Shown here in pieces: positions 45,538-54,226 of a stretch of DNA of 64,000 nt. The stretch spans positions 125,893,030 through 125,957,029 of the forward strand of contig CP136067.1 of the NCBI GenBank assembly GCA_032622095.1. The letters run 5' to 3'. Below the pieces are notes generated by a model, which was not told where the DNA came from, searched no databases, and was given only the letters and a program-made list of their open reading frames with translations. Position 1 is the stretch's first letter. Every line of letters begins with the position of its first letter. The translations under genes and the position numbers were made by a program. The DNA is from Siphonodentalium dalli (Eukaryota > Mollusca > Scaphopoda > Gadilida > Siphonodentaliidae).

Positions 45538-45960
45538 TCAATTAATACGTATTTTAAAGAGTGTATAGTCGGAGACAGCCGAGTTAGCCACCGGTTCGTT
45601 AATTAGGTGCTGATCGGTGTGACAATTTGCTGTAGGTACCCTATTTGCTGAGATTACATTTGCGGATATCCCCAAATTCGCGAAGTCCCTAAATTGGTCG
45701 CAATATTTTGATTTTAATGTGGGAACGGGTGCGTATATCCCAATTGATACGTATTTTAAATAGGTTAGTCGGATACAGCCGAGTCAGCTACCGGTTCGTT
45801 AATTAGGTGCTGATCGGTGTGACAATTTGCAGTAGGTGCCTATTTTTGGAGTTCCATTTGCGGATATCCCCGAATTCGCTGAGGTCCCCTAAAATGGTCG
45901 AAATAGGTTGATTTTAATGAGGGAACGGGTGCATATATGTCAATTGATACGTATTTTAAA
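45538..45960. repeat. 200-bp tandem duplication (2.1 units)
   Basis: Unit 1 at 45538-45738, unit 2 at 45739-45938, and the first 22 bp again at 45939-45960. Shared text includes GATACGTATTTTAAA, ACCGGTTCGTTAATTAGGTG, CTGATCGGTGTGACAATTTG and CATTTGCGGATATCCCC. Confidence 0.9.
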
Positions 45961-46007
45961 CAAATAACGACACGATCATCATAATAATGGTTTGTTCTAT
46001 CAATTAT

Positions 46008-46072
46008 ATCATCACCATTATCATCATCATCATCATCGTCATCACCGTCATCATCATCATCATCATCATAAT
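46008..46072. repeat. (CAT)n microsatellite
   Basis: ATC/CAT trinucleotide run with CGT interruptions; it encodes a false His- or Asp-rich frame. Confidence 0.95.
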
Positions 46073-46214
46073 ACGGAACAAGTCTTGCGACTTTTCGTCC
46101 CAATAACATTATTTGCAATGTTTGTTTACAAATATATGTATCGTCATTCGATATTTTCTTGTGAGTCACTTGAACATATTACTTGTCGTCGAATTCGTAT
46201 TTTATATAATAGAA

Positions 46215-46735
46215 GAATGAGTCTATGTATATTTTGAATTGGTCGGGTTTTGGAACCTCAACAGTGAAGTCTGGTAGAGAGTTCCAGCTATTTACCACCC
46301 TCTGCGTGAAGAAATATTCTCCTATGTCCTTGTTAACAGTGCGCATATGTAGCTTTTTATTATGTCATCTTGTACTTCCTGATGAATTTCTTTCTAATAG
46401 GTCACAGGCATTGATATTGTAATGACCATTCAACAGTTTATATACCTCGATCTCCTCTAAATCTTCGATATATTAAAGACATCAGATTGAGTCGTATCAT
46501 TCGGTCTCGGTAGCACAGAGTTCTGATTTGACGAACTAGTTTCGTTGTTTTTTCTTTGTATTTTCTCTAACACAATGCCTTGATATTTGTAATGTGGGCT
46601 CGATGCAGAGTTACAATATTCGATTATAGGTCTGACAATGCTTCTATGTATAGAGATCGGAAAGTGTCTATGTCCAAGTTCGTGAAGGTTCTATTGACTA
46701 TGACGATGATTTGAGAAACTTTATTCTTTAGGATA
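46215..46735 (-). pseudogene. LINE 3' fragment (C-terminal tail of RT protein), minus strand
   Basis: Read on the minus strand from 46735: IIVIVNRTFTNLDIDTF, then (one frame over) IHRSIVRPIIEYCN and VLEKIQRK, then TTKLVRQIRTLCYRDRM and RLNLMSLIYRRFRGD, a further frameshift near 46460, EVYKLLNGHY, and finally MRTVNKDIGEYFFTQRVV and NSWNSLPDF. This is the conserved tail of jockey-like LINE proteins in the correct order. At least three frameshifts and one stop (near 46368) show it is dead. The catalytic RT part is missing. The adjacent microsatellite lies just beyond its 3' end. Confidence 0.82.
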
Positions 46736-47467
46736 TTGTATGAACGCTAATCTGGCCGTGTCAAATTGAGATTTAGTGATTGGATATCTCGCAGGACAAC
46801 ACATTTCGTGGCGGGAACACAATGCCTCCGATATTTTATCCGCATTTAGAGGCCTTCTGGTTTGGTGAATGAGAAACCTGCAGTAATAAGCCGTAGTGTT
46901 TTTATAATAATTATAAGAATTAGTTGTTTTAATGGAATTCTGAGGCGGTGTATTCATGTAACCAAAATATATTTCATATTATAATTTACATTTATGCCTA
47001 ATAATATAATCTTGAGGGCGTTACCATTTCTGATTATGGTTTTCTTGTATAATACAGATAAGCCATATATCTCGATATCGCGGAAGTACACCAGATGTGG
47101 GTAAGATGTCGCTGGTAGCAGCGGTCTTATGGCGAGTCATCAAGGGAAGTAAATCCTGTATGGAGTTTGTCAAGTAGTAATAAGCTGTGGTTAAGATAGA
47201 GTGTATGGTACTGGACTGTGTTTAATCCAGTATTGGCAAGCTACGGTTAAGGTGGATATGCACGTTTTGCATAAATTCAGCCAAAACGGCAAAATATTTT
47301 CAATCAAGAATTTATCTGGATCTATCTGGCGAATATTCTTGAATTTCACATATCATCATATTCATTGTATGTAGAATCTGAACAATTATTAGACGACAAA
47401 ACAACGGATTTTAATTCATTGGGAGGTTGAAAACCATTTTTTTTTTTTTGTTGTTGTCCATTTCGGT
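46736..47467. other. No gene seen
   Basis: AT-rich DNA. A T-run at about 47439-47450 precedes the dispersed repeat. Confidence 0.45.
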
Positions 47468-47686
47468 ACCAAGAACTGCTAGGAATAATTAATATTTAAT
47501 AATTAATTTCACACAACACTCCAATCACCAAATATGTTATTGTTTTTGGCTTTATGCTAGAAGGCTTCGTTTGTATCATAATGATGAGTTAGATTTTTAA
47601 TTGCATAATATAGCATCATACCCCCATATATTATAATGAAGAATATAGTTGTCACAAATATTCCAGCCCAATGAAAACAAATGTTC
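47468..47686. repeat. Dispersed repeat, copy 2 (pair with 29817-30017)
   Basis: Same orientation as copy 1, with an extra ATTAATATTTAATAATTAAT expansion near the start and otherwise collinear. Confidence 0.8.
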
Positions 47687-48344
47687 AATTCAATTTAACA
47701 GTAACTCTGGCCTCCATAGAATACATTACAATTACGTATCATCAATACATGTACATGTATACAAAGACAAAAAAAATCATTAAGCAGAACATGCATGGGT
47801 GATGTCACTGATGTGCTATATTACATAACGATGTCGCGTTTAATAGATGTACACTTATTTACTCACAATAATCAGGTAATATATTTACCAATATATGGTC
47901 TATGGTGTGTATCAACGAATGTGTACTAGTGCACCCACAAATGTGAACGCGCACACATGTGCGTAGGCCTCAGGAGTTACTGAAAATTTCTAAAAATCTT
48001 TTTAATAAATATCGAAATGTTTTTTTGTTTTGCGTTCGCTATGTTTAAATAATTGGTTCAATTCAAGCGTTTGATCTATTGTAATAGTATGGTTTGATGG
48101 CTCTCACTCTCAAACTCTTTAATTTTTCACGCTTCAAGATAACGTGGAATTCATCTCCTAACTCTATGTTACATATGCCCCGTTTCAAACAACGGATTTT
48201 TGTCGACAATTGTATTAAATGCGTCAAAAATGCGACGTTTGAAACAATGGAGCTTTCCACAGAGGTAGTCCCGCCCACTGGTAAAAATACTTTATCCACA
48301 TAAATATTGTCTGTTACCCGAGATCGACTTCCGAAGTGAACACA
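47687..48344. other. No gene; unrecognised minus-strand frame
   Basis: A minus-strand frame of about 116 codons covers 48063-48413. It shows no domain I know, and its start lies within the repeat-like segment that follows, so I do not call it. Confidence 0.4.
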
Positions 48345-48525
48345 CCAGGGCCTTGTTTCATGAAGGCAACTTATGACATAGTTGGGACTTAAGATGGCCA
48401 TAACTTCAGTCATAAGTGCGTTTCACGAACAATGTCTTAACCTAAGATGGTCTTAACTTTTGTCTTAACTTTAAGACTGGTGTGAGGTGTCATAAGATTA
48501 TCTTAAAGTTAAGACCTACGTTGTG
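48345..48525. repeat. Candidate MITE remnant with a TCTTAAAGTTAAG hairpin
   Basis: Several TCTTAACTT/CTTAAGA words; CTTAACTTTAAGA at about 48467 pairs with TCTTAAAGTTAAG at about 48501. The segment begins with CTTGTTTCATGAAGGCAAC. Repeats of this style are common in invertebrates (recalled). Confidence 0.5.
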
Positions 48526-49195
48526 ATCCGCAGTTGGTCCGAAATGTGGATGGGATATAGTTCATGCATATATTATTATAAACACATTTAACTGAATAAC
48601 ATCTTGGTGTTTCAGAAATGGTAGTAATTAAAAACCAACTGGTAAGCTATAGCGATTGCAAGATTGGTGGGATGTCGGCTACTAACTGTAAACCGCCAAG
48701 ACCGGACTATAATATATACATTTCTAATTGCTGTAACAAAAATAATATATTTCCATAGTTGAACATCAATTGCGATTCAAATCACCCAGTCGCACTGTAG
48801 ACAATAATCATGTTGAGACAATTAGTCCGAACATTTTGACATCGAGGATAATAGTGAATATTTTTTTTTATAAATGCTTATGTCAGCTATTATTATTATT
48901 TACTTGCCTTTCTATATTATTGTGTTATAATTTGATTGTAAAATGTATTGCATATGTACCCCGTATATATATCGGCATGATAATAATACATAATATATGT
49001 TATTTTATTAGTATCATGTATATTATCATAACCCACACACGCGAATTTCAGATCTTATACATTTATTACATCTGCATCGCATGTTTATTAACTATGAAAT
49101 AAAAAGATATATAGCATGTATACACATGTATAGTATACGGACCGCGCGGGCACACCGGGATCCGCGAAAGAACATATCTTGGCCAGTACGAGTTT
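48526..49195. other. No gene seen
   Basis: AT-rich DNA up to the LTR element. The last bases, GTTT, match the first four bases beyond the other LTR. Confidence 0.5.
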
Positions 49196-49683
49196 TGTGA
49201 AGGAATAAGACTGTTCTCTGTATAAATTTTATTCATCTGTAACATCATGTAGTAAGCAGCATGTGATGGTAAATTATACATAATTGTGAATCAATCATAG
49301 ATGTCATAGAACGACCGAAGGCGTCGCTTATTAATTAGCGATTCCATGTTGGCAGATGTCAGGTATGTCTGAAGAGCCAGAACTAATTAAAGAGTAGATT
49401 AATGTTTGTTTATATATAGGCTAATAACTTATAGCTGTCATTAGGATCTTCCTTTGTCTGTCCCGACCGATGGTGAACTGCAGTTGTTACATAAGACCTT
49501 CTTTCCTTTGTGGCTAGTATTGCATAACTCATAGGTCGCGGCCTCTCCGAGTATGACCTCGGCAATTTGGTTGGGGTCACTATAGTTCGATTATATTCTG
49601 GCTCCCCCATAGGTAAGATGGATATGTTTAGTATGTACCATCACATCCCTTGAATAAGAAGGGGTAGGGTGCATTACTCTACA
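49196..49683 (-). repeat. 3' LTR
   Basis: 488 bp, collinear with 52709-53198 with about a dozen differences and single-base indels. Ends at the polypurine tract, which lies at about 49688-49701 on the plus coordinates. Confidence 0.9.
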
Positions 49684-50043
49684 TAGGGTCCCCCTTATTT
49701 TCAGATTTTGACAACTAGTGTTAAAATCTAGGGGTTTGGTACTTCGGTATGCTTGGACAATGAGTAGAGTTGATTCAAGGGTCGCCTGTGCATATAAGTT
49801 ACGACGTGTTGTCGTCATAAAAAATTGTATAAATTGAATATATATATCTATGTACATGTTGAAGCCATTTGCATTATGAAGAGAGTTGGCATCATGAGGT
49901 AACGTGAGTGTGATAATATAAAAGGTATCAATATAAATGACATTATAATACATGTAATGCAATCATAATTATGTTGAACAATAAGTTGGTGAACGATACT
50001 TCGTTCAAAAGTTCATGGATGTGCTCGATTGATTTAGCGAGCG

Positions 50044-50607
50044 CTAATGTCCACTTCCGGCTCCTGTGTCACGAGGTTTGGGTGATGTGACTTTAGACGT
50101 TTCATCGTCTTGGTAAGGTCTTTTCCTTGTGACGTCGTGACGTCGAGCATTTTGTAGGTGTCTGGCTTGTGGACAAACTGTTTCATTATTGCGATAAGAT
50201 GTGCGTTTGCAAAGCTTGTATTTTTGGAGGCATTCGGTTGTAATGACTTGGAAATAGGGTTGGATAATAATGATTAAAATTGTCATGATAATAAAACAAA
50301 TCGGGAGAACTGTTACATGATTAAAATGATTCGGGTGGGACTCAATTGGTTTAAATATTGAGGGAGGGGTATAGGCTCTGTTGGTAGTCGTGCTTTGTAT
50401 ATACAAATATTGGGATTTGTGCGATTGCTTCAAACATGGGCTGCCATTTGCATTCATGTGATATTTATTTGTGGTTGAGATAGAAATAAATCTGTTTTCA
50501 CATAATGTCGTATGATTTATACTGGAGTACGATATCAACTGGATACTTGGGTTTGAAGTTATACATCGCGCGCGTACGGTTAAAATATCGATTGATTCGA
50601 TCATCAT
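50044..50607 (-). CDS. Small membrane-protein ORF of the LTR element, env-like in position
   Basis: 187 codons from an ATG at 50605-50607. The N-terminal 95 residues are Ser/Thr/Asn-rich with four Cys; residues about 100-118 form one strong hydrophobic span (ICFIIMTILIIIII type), followed by a basic tail rich in Lys and Arg and a Pro/Thr/Asp-rich end. Position between gag and the 3' LTR, one membrane span near the C-terminus and a charged tail are what remains in many env-like third frames, but no fusion peptide, furin site or signal peptide is evident and I recognise no family. It may equally be a new accessory frame or chance. Confidence that it is translated is low to moderate. Confidence 0.4.
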   Translation of the reverse strand: MMIESIDILTVRARCITSNPSIQLISYSSINHTTLCENRFISISTTNKYHMNANGSPCLKQSHKSQYLYIQSTTTNRAYTPPSIFKPIESHPNHFNHVTVLPICFIIMTILIIIIQPYFQVITTECLQKYKLCKRTSYRNNETVCPQARHLQNARRHDVTRKRPYQDDETSKVTSPKPRDTGAGSGH

Positions 50608-50996
50608 TGATGCTTGGCATTGCTACATCACAACTAAAGTTATATACTGAGATATATCCACTTGTCCCTTAATGTAGGCTATCATTTCGGCCTATGTTAT
50701 TGTCATACCCCGCCATGTGACAATTGTATTTGTCGATGTAGCGTGGGGCGATTTTGACACTTGAGATTAAGATATTTTACAAGCGGTATATAATTGTGAT
50801 TATTTGGATAACTTGAACCGGTAAAGCTATCTTTGGGAATATAATGAATCATGATATGTTTATATGAAGAGTAGTTACGCGTATGTGTTGAGATGCGTTT
50901 CCTGGCCTCTATACTAGTTCATTTGATCTATGTGGAATCAAAGTGGATCAGACTTTGACTGCACTTCTGTACGGGATCAATTTAATGGTCTACATT
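50608..50996 (-). other. Internal segment of the LTR element without coding similarity
   Basis: Place where pol would be expected; only 389 bp, with stops in all minus frames. Confidence 0.7.
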
Positions 50997-52031
50997 CTAC
51001 CCGGCTGGACTAGCGTTTTGAAATTTTGGTGGCATTTGGAATGGTGGGTTTGAGTGATGATTTGCGCGGTGCACTGGTTTGTTAGTAGCAGAGCTATCAG
51101 ATATATTATTGCGCGGTCTCCATAGTATGGGACGCCGCCTAAAATGATCAACTTCCATGGGTTGTGGTAAGGAGTCGTGAATTTGGTGTTGTTCATTTGA
51201 CCTAGATGTTCTATCACCGTAGCTAAGTTTGAACCTCTGTTTAACGTTCATTTCTTTCATTGCGATCTCTGTGGCACGGTCGAGTGACGTTGGGTCATCT
51301 TTAATTAAGGTATATTTTATGTGGTCATCACGTATGCCATCCCCGAAAAATGTTACCAGTTGTGTTTGTACCGCGCGTGTATTTATTTCGTCAATAAAGG
51401 CGGTGTTTGCGAGTGAGTGAATTCTCTCTGCAAACATAGGTATTGTTTCCTGATATGTTTGTTTTAATGTTCTCAACATGGCCAAGGCCTGCGGAGCGTC
51501 ACTTATTGCGCTGAAACGGGATCGCAACTGCGCTTTCAAATCAGGCCATGTAACTGTCAATGTGCCGTTAACTGTATTGTCATTGATATATCGCTGCACG
51601 AATTCGGAAACAGGTGAACGACTTGTCTGGGCCGCTATTTTAATTATTGTTTCATCCTCTACCCCAAGTGTCGAAGAATATTTCTCAATTTCGTGCATCC
51701 AATTGGAAAATTCTGATGGTTTACCATCAAATGATCTAACAATTGCGTTCATACCTATAATGTCGGATATTGTGGCCTGTGAATGGGTTGCGGCGGAAGT
51801 CTCACGCATTGTCATGTTAAATTGGCCTATTTCTCGCGTTAATTGAGAGATGAGGGTATTCTGGGTGTCTTGTACGCTCGGAATTTGAAAGGATGGATTT
51901 GGTATATTTTTGTCTTGCATGTTTGAATTACTGGCCGCGTGTAGGTGGCATTCTCGTTCCATATTGAAGGTTCGACTAAATAAACTATCTTGATTAGAAT
52001 ATTCTACGGATTCGGGTGGCGGTGGTTCCAT
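50997..52031 (-). CDS. gag: Gag-like protein of the LTR element
   Basis: Intact frame of 344 codons from an ATG at 52029-52031 to 50997. Structural protein expected to assemble the particle that packages the element's RNA. Residues 1-95 are low-complexity and Gln/Asn/Ser-rich. Residues about 98-260 look like a retrotransposon capsid: FDGKPSEFSNW (101-111), TWPDLKAQLRSRF (161-173), LRTLKQTYQETI (186-197) and a FAERIHSLA helix, in the spacing of Ty3/gypsy-type gag (also Arc/PNMA-related). The C-terminal part is basic and Pro/Asn-rich (RRRPILWRPRNN) and has no CCHC zinc knuckle, so RNA binding may rest on Arg/Lys. Uninterrupted coding while pol is missing suggests selection or recent insertion. 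Start chosen as the first ATG after the leader repeats. Confidence 0.8.
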   Translation of the reverse strand: MEPPPPESVEYSNQDSLFSRTFNMERECHLHAASNSNMQDKNIPNPSFQIPSVQDTQNTLISQLTREIGQFNMTMRETSAATHSQATISDIIGMNAIVRSFDGKPSEFSNWMHEIEKYSSTLGVEDETIIKIAAQTSRSPVSEFVQRYINDNTVNGTLTVTWPDLKAQLRSRFSAISDAPQALAMLRTLKQTYQETIPMFAERIHSLANTAFIDEINTRAVQTQLVTFFGDGIRDDHIKYTLIKDDPTSLDRATEIAMKEMNVKQRFKLSYGDRTSRSNEQHQIHDSLPQPMEVDHFRRRPILWRPRNNISDSSATNKPVHRANHHSNPPFQMPPKFQNASPAG

Positions 52032-52264
52032 GAAAGTTAATTAAATGTGTTTTATTTGAAAATTGTTTGGGGGCAAGGCCGTACCACGCGAAAACTTTAG
52101 GGTGGAATTGGGTGTTAATACTTATCAAGCCTCTAACAAGGTGTGAAAACGCAAATATGGCAAAAATTAAAAAGTTTGACTCACAAAATCCTATGAATAA
52201 ATTGTCACAACTGTCGAGTTCAAATTGTCCATTTTGTTCTTTTCTTGGGTAATGTCGTCTTTTC

Positions 52265-52665
52265 TTCTTCTTTTTCGTCTGTCTTTTGGCGGCGATCTTC
52301 TGTAGCAATTTATAAAGTTTCTATTTGTTTTGGCTGCGATCTTCTGTATCAATTTATAAGTTTCTCTTTGTTTTGGCTGCGATCTTCTGTAGCAATTTAT
52401 AGCGTTTTACTTTTTTGTTTTGGCTGCGATCTTCTTTAGCAATTTATAAAGTTTTTCTTTGTTTTGGCTGCAATCTTCTTTAGCAATTTATGAAGTTTTC
52501 TTTGTTTTGGCTGCGATCTTCTTTAGCAATTTATAAAAAAAAAATTGTTTTGGCTGCAATCTTCTGTAGCAATTTATAAAGTTTTCTTTGTCTTGGCTGC
52601 GATCTTCTTTAGCAATTTATACATGCTTCTCTTCTTTGTTTGGCTGTGATCGTTAGGACTTCGTT
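52265..52665. repeat. About 44-bp tandem repeat in the leader of the LTR element
   Basis: Nine units of TTTTGGCTGCGATCTTCT, (G/T)TAGCAATTTATAAAG, TTTTCTTTG between the 5' LTR and gag. Unit length varies from 41 to 47 bp. Confidence 0.9.
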
Positions 52666-52674
52666 GTGTCGTGC

Positions 52675-52708
52675 TTAGCAGAACTGCATCACGGTACCAT
52701 TTCATCTA
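52675..52708 (-). promoter_or_regulatory. Candidate primer binding site of the LTR element
   Basis: Just inside the 5' LTR the minus strand reads TAGATGAAATGGTACCGTGA. TGGTACCGTGATGCAG starts with TGG as tRNA-primed sites do, about 8 nt from the LTR. I cannot name the tRNA. Confidence 0.35.
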
Positions 52709-53198
52709 TGTGAAGGAATAAGACTGTTCTCTGTATAAATTTTATTCATCTGTAACATCATGTAGTAAGCAGCATGTGATGGTAAATGATACATAATTGT
52801 GAATCAATCATAGATATCATAGAACGACCGAAGCCGTCGCTTATTAATTAGCGATTCCATGTTGGCAGATGTCAGGTATGTCTGAAGAGCCAGAACTAAT
52901 TAAAGAGTAGATTAATGTTTGGTTTATATATAGGCTAATGACTTATAGCCGTCATTAGGATCTTCCTTTGTCTGTCCCGACCGATGGGTGAACTGCAGTT
53001 GTTACACAAGACCTTCTTTCCTTGTGGCTAGTATTGCATAACTCATAGGTCGCGGCCTCTCCGAGTATGACCTTGGCAATTTGGTTGGAGTCACTATAGT
53101 TCGATTATATTCTGTCTCCCCCATAGGTAAGATGGATATGATTAGTATGTACCATCACGTCCCTTGAATAAGAAGGGGTAGGGGTGCATTACTCTACA
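52709..53198 (-). repeat. 5' LTR
   Basis: 490 bp, partner of 49196-49683. It should carry the promoter; I did not identify a TATA box with confidence. Confidence 0.9.
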
Positions 53199-54226
53199 GT
53201 TTTCAAAAAATACAATCGACCCCGCACTTCCGAGCCCCCGAAATTTCTTGCTATTTTCGTTTGCAGTGACCACTGGGACACATTGCATGGGTGTGCGATT
53301 TTTTACTCCGGATTGGCACGGTCATTTGAAATAGGTTTTAATGGTTTTTAAAGCTAGTTTTTACATAAATCGATAAATCGACCATAGATTCGATCCAGAA
53401 CTTTCCCTGGAGATTATTTTCCGACCGAAATAAATTGTTAGAATGAAATAAGCCAATGTTTGTGCCATATAATCATAACGGTGGCCCTAAAATTGAATTA
53501 ATTAATTTTTTTCTTCGAAATATCAGGCGTTTTTCTGAAATATGACGACGAAACAGGTCAATAACTGCATATCTGGCGGGGAAATATCGTCGTAAATGCT
53601 ATCAAAAACTTATGTGGTCATTTATCCACAAATAAATATAGATATATAGCATGCTATCCATGTGAATCGGTAACAGGGGCGTAAAACTTAACCCTCCCCA
53701 TAAAAGCCCGAAAATCGCTAATGCATAGCTTGTGCCAATGACGTCTCTTTTTCGATGCACATATGCTAGTTTTCGCATATTAATACCAAAATGTTCTCTA
53801 GGAACCAATACTGAGCAAAAGAGAGCATGAAAATTAAAATTTAATTATAAATGATGCTCATTGTCGATTTTTTAGCTCAAATTTACAAATAATTTATCTG
53901 CACAGAAGTATGCAAAGCTCTTAACTTAATGAGAATGCTAATAAATGTTCTAAATCTACATGGGATGGGTACAAGTTACAACGACATACAAACAATTCTA
54001 TCAATGTGGACATATATACAAACTGCTGGTGAAAGTTGTTTTCACTCACGCCGCAGCCGATAATTTCGAACAAAAAGCTGAGACTAGATAGAACATTTTC
54101 GGATGTTATGAACATTGTCATCTTTCAAAGCTGAGTTCTTAGCCAGAAGCAGAAACAAGTATCTGAACAGGAAGGAACTTCGGTAAACATAAACACTCTT
54201 CTTGAATGCCCTAACATTAACGTTAA
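53199..54226. other. No gene seen
   Basis: AT-rich DNA. Short minus frames near 53602-53808 and 53921-54121 are unrecognised. Confidence 0.45.

Larger units (their letters stand above)
49196..53198 (-). mobile_element. Non-autonomous LTR retrotransposon, gag plus small membrane ORF, no pol
   Basis: Two direct repeats of about 490 bp flank 3 kb of internal sequence. On the coding (minus) strand the LTRs begin TGTAGAGTAATGCA and end CCTTCACA, so they have TG...CA termini. GTTT flanks both outer sides, a likely 4-bp target duplication. Next to the 3' LTR is a purine-rich GAAAATAAGGGGGA, a good polypurine tract. Inside, in coding order, are leader repeats, a gag frame and a small frame with one membrane span. 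I found no protease, reverse transcriptase, RNase H or integrase motif in any minus frame, and the space between gag and the second frame (about 390 bp) is too short for them. It therefore depends on enzymes from another element. Intact gag and about 97% similar LTRs suggest a fairly recent insertion. Confidence 0.88.

Noticed and set aside
45992-46237. His-rich plus frame and Asp-rich minus frame
   Set aside because: Produced by the (CAT)n microsatellite.
48063-48413. Minus-strand frame of 116 codons as a host gene
   Set aside because: No domain, no ATG context support, overlaps a repeat-like segment.
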